Assembly (NCBI GenBank): GCA_031370745.1
Contig: JANMQX010000189.1
Span: 1 to 6,041 of the forward strand
Reading direction: 5' to 3'
Source: JAENVT01 sp031370745
GTDB lineage: Bacteria > Actinomycetota > Acidimicrobiia > Acidimicrobiales > Ilumatobacteraceae
Length of the DNA: 6,041 nucleotides
The translations under genes were made by a program, and so were the position numbers. A model generated the notes under the pieces. That model saw only the letters and a list, made by a program, of their open reading frames with translations, searched no databases and had not been told where the DNA came from. Below, one piece after another: positions 1 through 5,728 of this stretch; position 1 is the first letter of the stretch, and the number at the start of each line of letters is the position of its first letter.

Positions 1-1122
1 CAAGTCGTCGAACGATTGGCCGCTTCGGTCGGCAAGGGAATGACTGTTGCCGTCGGTGCCGGCAGTCGCGGCCTGGTCGAGCGAGTGGGCTTGCTGCGCG
101 GTGCAATCGGCGGGCTGCGCGAACTCGGTGCAGAACCGTTCGTCGTGCCGGCTATGGGCAGCCACGGTGGCGCCACCGCAGAGGGCCAACGATCGATGTT
201 GGAGACGCTCGGGATGACCGAGGAAGCGATCGACTGCGAGATCAGGGCGACGATGGAAACCGTTCAGGTTGCTCAGACTGCTGACGGGATGCCGCTGTAC
301 CTCGATCGCAATGCCGCCGCCGCCGATCGGATCATGCCCGTCAACCGCATCAAGCCGCACACGTGCTTCAAGGGCCCCATCGAGAGCGGGCTGACGAAGA
401 TGGCGGTGGTCGGATTCGGCAAGCAACCTGGCGCCGCCCAGATCCACGCCTGTGGCCCCGAGGAGATGCGCAACCGGCTGCTCAACGGCATCGTCGCGTT
501 GAAAGGAACCGGTCGGCTGCTCGGTGGCGTTGCATCGCTGGAATCGGCGGACGGGCATGTCGTCAGCGTGCGCGCCCTCACCGCCGACGAGGTTGGAACC
601 GCCGCCGAGATCGCGCTCACCGACGAAGCCCGCGATCTGGTTCCTCCGCTGCCGTTCTCGGTCATCGACGTCCTGATCATCGAGCAGGGCGGAAAGGACA
701 TCAGCGGAACCACCCTGGATCCGAACGTCACTGGTCGGTTCTGGGTTCACGGTCTGGCCGACGCCGAGTCACCGCGGGTCAGCACCATCGTGCTGCTCGG
801 CATCACCGAAGCTTCGGGCGGCAACGTGTTGGGAATCGGGTTCGCCGACTTCATCCCGGCGTCGGTCGCAGCCGGAATCAACTGGCAGAAGACCTATGTC
901 AACTGTTTCACCGCTGGGCCCTCGGGTGTGCGCCGCAGCCGCATGCCGATGGTTCTACCGACCGAGGGTGACTGCATCAAGGCCGCGCTGAGCATGTGCG
1001 GCAAAGCCATCGACGAGCCCAAGCGGGTCGTACGCATTCGCAGCACTCTGCACCTCACCCGCTGCTGGGTCAGCGAGGCGTTGCTCTCGCAACTCCCCGC
1101 CGGCGCCGAGATCATCAAGTAA
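1..1122 (+). CDS. LarA-like (lactate racemase superfamily, DUF2088) protein, 5' partial
   Basis: The frame is open from base 1 and ends at TAA 1120-1122, giving 373 visible residues. The true start lies upstream of the window; the TTG at 16 sits inside the conserved N-terminal region and is unlikely to be the start. Residues resembling the LarA nickel-pincer active site appear in order: Arg23 in GAGSRG, His55 in PAMGSHGG, His120 in RIKPHT, Lys133 in SGLTKM and His149 in AAQIH. The 16-residue Lys133-His149 spacing equals that between Lys184, which carries the nickel-pincer nucleotide, and His200, a nickel ligand, in Lactobacillus plantarum LarA. This suggests a cytoplasmic racemase or epimerase of a 2-hydroxy acid. 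The substrate cannot be read from sequence, and many homologues are not lactate racemases. I could not place equivalents of the C-terminal LarA Tyr/Lys pair. No larB, larC or larE cofactor genes are in view. The gene converges on pyrE. Confidence 0.8.
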   Translation, partial: QVVERLAASVGKGMTVAVGAGSRGLVERVGLLRGAIGGLRELGAEPFVVPAMGSHGGATAEGQRSMLETLGMTEEAIDCEIRATMETVQVAQTADGMPLYLDRNAAAADRIMPVNRIKPHTCFKGPIESGLTKMAVVGFGKQPGAAQIHACGPEEMRNRLLNGIVALKGTGRLLGGVASLESADGHVVSVRALTADEVGTAAEIALTDEARDLVPPLPFSVIDVLIIEQGGKDISGTTLDPNVTGRFWVHGLADAESPRVSTIVLLGITEASGGNVLGIGFADFIPASVAAGINWQKTYVNCFTAGPSGVRRSRMPMVLPTEGDCIKAALSMCGKAIDEPKRVVRIRSTLHLTRCWVSEALLSQLPAGAEIIK

Positions 1123-1139
1123 CCCTGCGCCGTTCTCCG

Positions 1140-1159
1140 TCGCGGCGACCTCGCCGCGA
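1140..1159. terminator. GC-rich perfect hairpin after the LarA-like gene
   Basis: CGCGGCGA (1141-1148) and TCGCCGCG (1151-1158) are perfect inverted repeats, extended by a T1140-A1159 pair. The physical structure would be a stem of about 8 bp with a 4-nt loop, starting 17 nt after the TAA. No T-tract follows on either strand, so it could be an actinobacterial U-less terminator, an mRNA 3'-end stabiliser, or chance in GC-rich DNA. Confidence 0.45.
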
Positions 1160-1169
1160 GTCGTACCGT

Positions 1170-1188
1170 CGCGCCGGCGGGCGCGTTT
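1170..1188 (+). terminator. Second hairpin with short T run
   Basis: CGCGCC (1170-1175), the loop GGCG, and GGCGCG (1180-1185) form a perfect 6-bp GC stem followed directly by TTT (1186-1188). This is the most terminator-like element in the convergent region and would serve the LarA-like gene. The T run is short, so efficiency is uncertain. Confidence 0.45.
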
Positions 1189-1190
1189 CA

Positions 1191-1270
1191 GGAACTGCCC
1201 GTTCCAGTTTCGCGTCCGAACCAGGTGCACCGGGCGCGGAAAGTGACGCCAGTGTTCTGATAGCGCGCCC
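1191..1270. repeat. Further inverted repeats in the convergent intergenic region
   Basis: GGAAC (1191-1195) pairs with GTTCC (1201-1205) across a 5-nt loop. Further on, GGGCGCG (1232-1238) is a perfect inverted match to CGCGCCC (1264-1270) across 25 nt. Together with the two upstream hairpins, these make up most of the recognisable content between the LarA-like gene and pyrE (1123-1305). I see no convincing gene there. Because pyrE is transcribed toward this region, these repeats could also form structures at the end of the pyrE mRNA. Confidence 0.35.
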
Positions 1271-1305
1271 AGCGAGCAGTTGGTCGAGGCTCCGGGTGTG
1301 GGGGG

Positions 1306-1842
1306 TCAGTGGCGGGTGGCCTCGGCGGCGTCGAGTTGGGCGCGGGTCAGCAGCGACGTCATCGTCAGCCCCTCGGCGGCGAGCGCGGCACCGTGATCCG
1401 GGCTGCGATCGATCACGCACACCACGTGATCGACGATGGCGCCCAGGGCGCGCAACTGGCCGGTAGAGATCACCACCTGACCGCCGGTCGTGATGACGTC
1501 TTCGATCACGGTGACCCGCTTGCCGGCGACGTCGGCACCCTCGGCAAGTTGCGCTGTGCCGTATGTCTTGGCCTCCTTGCGTACGAACGCTGCCGGGAGG
1601 CCTGTCCGCAACGACAAGGCCGTCGCGATCGGCACGCCTCCCAACTCGAGCCCGGCCAACACCTCGGTATCGTCCGGCACCAGAGGTTCGAGTGCGGCGG
1701 CGATATCCGCGAGCAACACCGGGTCGGCCTCGAATCGATATTTGTCGAAGTACTCGCTGGCGATCTGGCCGGAACGGAGCGTGAACGTGCCGGTCAGCCG
1801 AGCTATCGAGTTGACGCGCTGGGCAAGTGCTTCAAGAGACAT
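1306..1842 (-). CDS. pyrE: Orotate phosphoribosyltransferase
   Basis: This 178-residue cytoplasmic enzyme converts orotate and PRPP to OMP and pyrophosphate, the fifth step of de novo UMP synthesis. The type I phosphoribosyltransferase fold is recognisable from FTLRSGQIASEYFDKY (20-35), GLELGGVPIATALS (64-77), the Lys-rich FVRKEAKTYGT segment (87-97) that belongs to the catalytic loop region, and the PRPP-binding motif VIEDVITTGG (112-121). Length is normal for the short bacterial form. I chose the ATG at 1842 because the family N-terminus begins about there; the frame stays open upstream, but that extension (residues like SPPSLRRCCC) is a shadow of the thioesterase gene. The start lies inside the last codons of the upstream thioesterase (11-bp overlap), with GAAGG only 2 nt before the ATG, so translation is probably coupled. 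No separate promoter is evident. Confidence 0.95.
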   Translation of the reverse strand: MSLEALAQRVNSIARLTGTFTLRSGQIASEYFDKYRFEADPVLLADIAAALEPLVPDDTEVLAGLELGGVPIATALSLRTGLPAAFVRKEAKTYGTAQLAEGADVAGKRVTVIEDVITTGGQVVISTGQLRALGAIVDHVVCVIDRSPDHGAALAAEGLTMTSLLTRAQLDAAEATRH

Positions 1843-2647
1843 GACCTTCAGTCTGACCAGCGCGATGACCGCGCAACAACACCTCCTGAGCGACGGTGGC
1901 GACATGAACGCCATCCGCGGAAAACACGTGACCGATGGCCAACCCCCGTCCTCCGACGTAGTTGTGACAGGTGAAGTCGTGAAGATGCCATTGGTCGGCA
2001 CGCACCGGACGGTGAAACCAGATCGTGTGATCGAGGCTGGCGGCGAACCTGTCCTGATCTTCTATCTCTGTGGCAGCTTGCACTGCATCGGTGGGGAGGT
2101 CGTCGCTGAGGAAGGCGAGCCAGCAGCGATGCAGCAACTGATCGTCGTCGAGCGTGGCATTGACCTTCATCCACGCCAACGTGCGACCTGCGCCGGGCTC
2201 GGAGGCACCGATCAATTGGCGTGGGACGAATCGCCGCTCCGTGGATTGCGTCCACGAATCGGAGCTCAGCAAGTTCGGGTCGGGAACGTCGGCTGGCATG
2301 ATGATGGTTTGCAGGTCGATGGATGGCTCTGGGCGTTGGAATGACGCCTCGAGGTTGAGGATCGCGCCAATTGCCTGACGGGCGATGACGCGCCGCGTCG
2401 AGAAGCTGCGACCGTTACGAATACGGTCGACTTCGAACCGGATGGGCTCGGTGTGGTCTCCCCTCCGGATGAAATACGAGCGCAGCGAATGAACTTCGAG
2501 ATCACCTCCGACGGTGCTCGCAGCGGCGCGTAAGGCCTGAGCCACGATCTGGCCGCCATACAAACCTCCCCAAGGATACTGCGGCCCAATTCCGACGAAG
2601 GTGTCCGCTCCGTGTGACTCGAGATCGAACAGTCGGTTGACTTCCAT
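1832..2647 (-). CDS. tesB: Acyl-CoA thioesterase II (TesB family, double hotdog)
   Basis: The 271-residue protein would hydrolyse acyl-CoA to free acid and CoA in the cytoplasm. Length fits the TesB/ACOT8 family of fused hotdog domains. The N-terminal domain carries YPWGGLYGGQIVAQALRAA (24-42), HSLRSYFIRRGD (53-64) and RNGRSFSTRRV (78-88). The C-terminal domain carries SLDHTIWFHRP (204-214), GGRGLAIGHVF (232-242) and ADGVHVATVAQEVLLR (244-259). Asp206 and Gln254 match the catalytic Asp204 and Gln278 of E. coli TesB by motif. The Ser/Thr of the triad is less clear: the usual S/T-P-x-A stretch before RGL is replaced by TCHNYVGG, so Thr226 or another residue may take its place. The ATG at 2647 fits the family start, but no Shine-Dalgarno is visible. 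The gene is first in a two-gene unit with pyrE. Substrate chain length and physiological role are unknown. Confidence 0.9.
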   Translation of the reverse strand: MEVNRLFDLESHGADTFVGIGPQYPWGGLYGGQIVAQALRAAASTVGGDLEVHSLRSYFIRRGDHTEPIRFEVDRIRNGRSFSTRRVIARQAIGAILNLEASFQRPEPSIDLQTIIMPADVPDPNLLSSDSWTQSTERRFVPRQLIGASEPGAGRTLAWMKVNATLDDDQLLHRCWLAFLSDDLPTDAVQAATEIEDQDRFAASLDHTIWFHRPVRADQWHLHDFTCHNYVGGRGLAIGHVFSADGVHVATVAQEVLLRGHRAGQTEGHVS

Positions 2648-2677
2648 TGTTGGACACAGTAACTATGAAAGTCAACG

Positions 2678-2707
2678 ATTATGAAACTATGATGTGCGAC
2701 ATGGCAA
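2678..2707 (-). promoter_or_regulatory. Candidate promoter for thioesterase-pyrE
   Basis: Read on the minus strand, TTGCCA (2702-2707, one mismatch to TTGACA) is followed after 18 nt by CATAAT (2678-2683, one mismatch to TATAAT). Transcription would start near 2671, leaving a leader of about 24 nt before the ATG at 2647. The -35 box lies within the first codons of the divergent small gene. This is a sequence match only. Confidence 0.5.
2688..2700 (+). promoter_or_regulatory. Candidate leaderless -10 box for the small basic protein
   Basis: TATGAT (2688-2693) is one mismatch from TATAAT and ends 7 nt before the ATG at 2701. With typical -10 to start-site spacing, transcription would begin on or next to the A of the ATG, giving a leaderless mRNA. 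No Shine-Dalgarno precedes this ATG and no good -35 was found at 16-18 nt, consistent with many leaderless actinobacterial promoters. Confidence 0.5.
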
Positions 2708-3114
2708 AAAGAGGGCCCAAAGGGCCGATGACGGATGAACACAAAGCCGCACTTGCGATGGGACGAAACGAAGGCAACGCCGTGCGTAACTATCTCGAGG
2801 CACTGCGCAGCAACAAGCCCAAACGTGGCCGGCGCCGCACCCGCGAATCCATCGCAGCTCGTTTGTCCGCTATCGACGCTGAGTTGGAGACCGCCGATCC
2901 AATGAATGAACTGCGACTACGCCAAGAGCGCCGCGACCTGCAGACGGAGATGTCGTCACTTGGAACCAAGGTGGACATCAGCGCATTGGAGAACGGGTTC
3001 GTCGCCGTCGGCAAGTCGTACAGCGCCCGCCAGGGCATCTCGTACTCCACTTGGCGCGAAATGGGCGTCGATGCCGCAGTGCTCAAACGGGCAGGGATCG
3101 CCCGCTCCGATTGA
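2701..3114 (+). CDS. Small basic protein of unknown function, possible nucleic-acid binder
   Basis: This 137-residue protein has no assigned function that I recognise, although it resembles conserved hypothetical proteins I recall from actinobacteria. It starts with MAKRGPKGPM and a basic helix (about 11-38), then the cluster KPKRGRRRTRES (39-50), which is AT-hook-like around KRGRRR. Next comes a charged heptad-like helical stretch (about 50-86, rich in Glu, Arg and Leu) that may be a coiled coil. The C-terminal part (about 92-134) contains YSARQGISYSTWREMGV and VLKRAGI, which could be a small helical DNA-binding unit. No signal peptide or membrane segment is present. ATGs at 2665 and 2689 are in frame upstream; 2701 is preferred because MAKRGPKGP looks like a natural N-terminus and TATGAT is placed for a leaderless start. 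It is divergent from the thioesterase and ends 27 bp from the purB stop, with no clear terminator between them. A DNA- or RNA-binding role is inference. Confidence 0.8.
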   Translation: MAKRGPKGPMTDEHKAALAMGRNEGNAVRNYLEALRSNKPKRGRRRTRESIAARLSAIDAELETADPMNELRLRQERRDLQTEMSSLGTKVDISALENGFVAVGKSYSARQGISYSTWREMGVDAAVLKRAGIARSD

Positions 3115-3141
3115 TCCGTTCAAGGCGCGTTGGTGGAAGAA

Positions 3142-4443
3142 CTACAGCTCGTCCAGAGCATCGAACACCGACCCACTGTGTCGTAACGAACGTTGAAGAT
3201 CGAACGCTTCATCGAGCAACTCCGGCCCGATGACTACACGATCATCGGCATCGAGCAATTCACGAAAGGATCGTTTGTCACGCACTGCCTGAGCAGCGTT
3301 GTCCTGCACGATGCGGTACGCCTCATCGCGACCGAGGCCGCCTTGCACCAGCGCCAACAGCACCGGCTGACTGAACACCAATCCGAAGCTGGAGTCCAAG
3401 TTGACCAGCATTCGGTCGGGAAAGACCTGCAGACCTGCCAGCACACGCTGCATTCGGCGCAGCACGTAATAGGCCATCAACGAGCTATCGGGGAGGACGA
3501 TTCGTTCTACCGAGCTGTGCGAGATATCTCGCTCGTGCCAGAGAGCAACATCTTGCATTCCAGCCTGCAGGTTGCCGCGCAACACCCGCGACAAGCCGGT
3601 GATCGTCTCGGCGCTGATCGGGTTGCGCTTGTGCGGCATGGCACTGGAACCCTTTTGGCCCGGCTTGAAACCCTCCTGCACTTCGCCGACCTCGGTTCGT
3701 TGCAAGTGACGCAGTTCTACGGCGATCATCTCCATCGTTGACCCCACCGAGGCGCATGCCCACAGGTGCTCGGCATGACGGTCGCGGGCAATCACCTGCG
3801 TGGCCGGCACGGGCGACAGACCGAGGCGTTCACCGACAAAGGCTTCGACGAATGGATCGATGTTGGAGTAGGTGCCGACGGCCCCGCTGAGCTTGCACAC
3901 AGCGACCGCGGAGCGCGCTGCGCGCAGCCGATCGCGATCGCGGCCGATCTGGAGGGCCCACAGTGCAACCTTGGCTCCGAAGGTGGTTGGCTCGGCGTGG
4001 ATGCCGTGAGTGCGGCCGATCATCACGGTGTCGCGATGAGCTCGGGCCAGTTCGGTCACGGTCTCGAGCAACGCCGACGAGGCCTCGAACAGCAAGTCGG
4101 CCGCGTCGCGCAGCGCCCAGCACCACGCCGTATCGACGACATCGCTGGAAGTGAGCCCGTAGTGGATCCATGCACCGGCAGGTTGGCCGATTGCCGTCTG
4201 GACGACGTCGACGAACGCGGCAACATCGTGGTCGGTGACCGCCTCTCGATCACTGACCGCCTGCACGAACCCGGCATCGATGAGCGGCGCTTTGGCACGG
4301 CATGTCACGGCATCGTCGGTGGGCACGATTCCCAGCTCTGCTTGCGCCTCGGTCGCCAGGAGCTCGATCTCGAGATAGCGACCGAAACGGGTGGTGTCGG
4401 AGAACACCGCCGCCATCTCCGGCAGCGAATACCGATCGATCAC
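3142..4443 (-). CDS. purB: Adenylosuccinate lyase
   Basis: The 433-residue cytoplasmic enzyme cleaves adenylosuccinate to AMP and fumarate, and SAICAR to AICAR and fumarate in de novo purine synthesis. It belongs to the fumarase/aspartase superfamily and normally acts as a tetramer. The start IDRYSLPEMAAVF is typical of the family. Conserved regions are TDHDVAAF (70-77), GLTSSDVVDT (96-105), GRTHGIHAEP (143-152, with a catalytic His at 146) and the signature loop KGSSAMPHKRNP (264-275, with the catalytic Ser at 266 or 267). Length is normal. The GTG at 4443 is chosen because GGAG lies 5 nt upstream and the GTG overlaps the purA stop as GTGA; a GTG two codons earlier is the alternative. The frame stays open further upstream inside purA, but that sequence is arginine-rich shadow. 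The gene is translated as an operon with purA, so both steps from IMP to AMP are encoded together. Confidence 0.96.
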   Translation of the reverse strand: MIDRYSLPEMAAVFSDTTRFGRYLEIELLATEAQAELGIVPTDDAVTCRAKAPLIDAGFVQAVSDREAVTDHDVAAFVDVVQTAIGQPAGAWIHYGLTSSDVVDTAWCWALRDAADLLFEASSALLETVTELARAHRDTVMIGRTHGIHAEPTTFGAKVALWALQIGRDRDRLRAARSAVAVCKLSGAVGTYSNIDPFVEAFVGERLGLSPVPATQVIARDRHAEHLWACASVGSTMEMIAVELRHLQRTEVGEVQEGFKPGQKGSSAMPHKRNPISAETITGLSRVLRGNLQAGMQDVALWHERDISHSSVERIVLPDSSLMAYYVLRRMQRVLAGLQVFPDRMLVNLDSSFGLVFSQPVLLALVQGGLGRDEAYRIVQDNAAQAVRDKRSFRELLDADDRVVIGPELLDEAFDLQRSLRHSGSVFDALDEL

Positions 4444-5663
4444 TGCCACTCCAGCACGGCGTCGCGTGCCGGTCCGGTGCCGACGATCCGAACCGGGACG
4501 CCGACTTCGGCCTCGACCAGCGCCACGAACTCGGCAGCTCTCGGGGGAAGATCGCTGCGGCTGCGCACCGATGAGATGTCGCACAACCAGCCGTCCAACA
4601 CGGCGTAGACCGGATGCCCGTCGGCGTCGTACTCGGTGCACACCTTGATCTCTGCGAACGTGTCGAGCACGTCGAGCTTGGTCAATGCGACCTCGGTCAG
4701 CGAATTGATGCGCACCGCCTTGCGCAACATCACGCAGTCGAGCCAACCCGTTCGTCGTCGCCGCCCTGTGACGGTGCCGAACTCATGGCCGATGTCGACG
4801 AGCTTGTCGCCGGTCTCGTCGAGCAACTCGGTGGGGAACGGTCCGCTGCCGACGCGAGTCGTGTATGCCTTCGTGATCCCGACGATACGGGTGAGGTACA
4901 GCGGTCCGATTCCACTGCCGACACAAGCGCCGCCGGCGGTCGGATTCGACGATGTGACGTAGGGATAGGTGCCGTGGTCGAGGTCGAGGAACGTCGCCTG
5001 GGCGCCTTCCAGCAGCAGATGGTCGTCGGCGTCGAGCGCATCGTGCAACAACTGCACAGTATCGGTCACATACGGAGCCAGGCGGCGACCGAGAGTTGCG
5101 AAGCGCTCGACCACATCGTCGACCTCGAGCGGCTCGCCACCCAACGCAACGATCTCGGCATTGTGGCTGACAGCGCGATCCTTGACGGCTGTTGCGAATC
5201 CCGCGGGGTCGAGAACCTCGCCGGCACGCACGCCCTCGCGCCGAGCCTTGTCGGCGTATGCCGGCCCGATCCCCTTCAACGTGGTGCCAATACGGGCGTC
5301 GCCGCGACCGGCCTCGTAGAGGGCATCGAGTGCCTGGTGCCACGGGAAGATCAGGTGCGCCTGACTGCTGACCTTGAGCTTGGCGCAGCTGACACCGCGG
5401 CCCTCGAGCGTGTCGATCTCGTTGAACAGCGTCGGCATGTCGATGACGACGCCGTTGCCGATCACCGGGATGACATGCGGATACAGCACGCCCGACGGGA
5501 CCAATTGCAACGCATATCGTTCGGTTCCGACGACAACGGTGTGTCCGGCGTTGTGACCACCTTGATAGCGCACGACATGGGTATGTTCGCTGGCCAACAG
5601 GTCGATGACCTTGGCTTTGCCCTCATCGCCCCATTGGGCTCCTACGACGACGGTGACGGGCAT
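4440..5663 (-). CDS. purA: Adenylosuccinate synthetase
   Basis: The 407-residue cytoplasmic GTPase joins IMP and aspartate to form adenylosuccinate, the first committed step to AMP. Asp13 (QWGDEGK) and His41 (GGHNAGHT) sit at the same numbers as the catalytic Asp13 and His41 of E. coli PurA. Other family blocks are GTTLKGIGPAY (126-136) with DKARREGVR (138-146), HGTYPYVTSSN (230-240), TTRVGSGPFPTEL (268-280), and TKLD (328-331) for guanine recognition. Oddities: the P-loop-like motif reads GKAK rather than GKGK (Ala17), the usual EGAQGT reads EGAQAT (Ala223), and the protein is about 20 residues shorter than usual. The missing part seems to lie between CTEYDADG (342-349) and VLDGW (355-359), where most family members carry an extra loop. 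The frame is intact. The ATG at 5663 is preceded by AGGAG with a 9-nt gap. It is first in the purA-purB unit and divergent from the hisD-like gene. Confidence 0.96.
   Translation of the reverse strand: MPVTVVVGAQWGDEGKAKVIDLLASEHTHVVRYQGGHNAGHTVVVGTERYALQLVPSGVLYPHVIPVIGNGVVIDMPTLFNEIDTLEGRGVSCAKLKVSSQAHLIFPWHQALDALYEAGRGDARIGTTLKGIGPAYADKARREGVRAGEVLDPAGFATAVKDRAVSHNAEIVALGGEPLEVDDVVERFATLGRRLAPYVTDTVQLLHDALDADDHLLLEGAQATFLDLDHGTYPYVTSSNPTAGGACVGSGIGPLYLTRIVGITKAYTTRVGSGPFPTELLDETGDKLVDIGHEFGTVTGRRRRTGWLDCVMLRKAVRINSLTEVALTKLDVLDTFAEIKVCTEYDADGHPVYAVLDGWLCDISSVRSRSDLPPRAAEFVALVEAEVGVPVRIVGTGPARDAVLEWQ
4449..4452 (-). promoter_or_regulatory. purB ribosome binding site inside purA
   Basis: GGAG on the minus strand lies 5 nt before the GTG at 4443, within the last codons of purA (encoding Leu-Glu-Trp-Gln). 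Its position decides the purB start and supports termination-reinitiation coupling of the two genes. Confidence 0.7.
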
Positions 5664-5672
5664 GGCGAGACG

Positions 5673-5677
5673 CTCCT
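5673..5677 (-). promoter_or_regulatory. purA Shine-Dalgarno
   Basis: AGGAG on the minus strand lies 9 nt upstream of the purA ATG at 5663. It is a strong core at slightly long spacing. It contrasts with the thioesterase, small-protein and hisD-like starts in this window, which have no clear Shine-Dalgarno. Confidence 0.7.
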
Positions 5678-5703
5678 AGCGGCTTCGGGCGGAACGTGTG
5701 TGA

Positions 5704-5720
5704 ATCCTACCCGATACCCT
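5704..5720. promoter_or_regulatory. Candidate back-to-back -10 boxes, purA and hisD-like gene
   Basis: The 65-bp divergent spacer (5664-5728) must hold both promoters unless transcription enters from outside. On the + strand TACCCT (5715-5720) fits TANNNT and ends 8 nt before the ATG at 5729, as a leaderless start would require. On the minus strand TAGGAT (5704-5709) is a possible purA -10 that would leave a leader of about 34 nt. Neither has a good -35, so both calls are weak. Confidence 0.3.
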
Positions 5721-5728
5721 CCTCGCAC

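Noticed and set aside
996..1466. Arginine-rich open frame across the convergent intergenic region
   Set aside because: Composition is typical of an out-of-frame GC-rich reading. It overlaps the LarA-like and pyrE coding ends and the hairpins.
1843..2001. N-terminal extension of pyrE to an ATG at 2001
   Set aside because: The added 53 residues do not resemble PyrE and overlap the conserved C-terminus of the thioesterase; the family N-terminus begins at 1842.
1490..2344. Open frame on the + strand opposite pyrE and the thioesterase
   Set aside because: It spans two well-supported minus-strand genes and has no recognisable domain.
3115..3141. Possible terminator between the small basic protein gene and purB
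   Set aside because: The 27-bp convergent gap has no convincing inverted repeat or T run; nothing is called there.
3766..4608. Long open frame on the + strand antisense to purB (about 280 codons)
   Set aside because: It has no family resemblance and low-complexity content, and lies opposite strongly conserved PurB motifs; a composition artefact.
4444..4746. N-terminal extension of the purB frame by about 100 residues
   Set aside because: The extra sequence is arginine-rich and lies wholly within the purA coding region in another frame. PurB homology begins exactly at the GTG at 4443, which has its own ribosome binding site.
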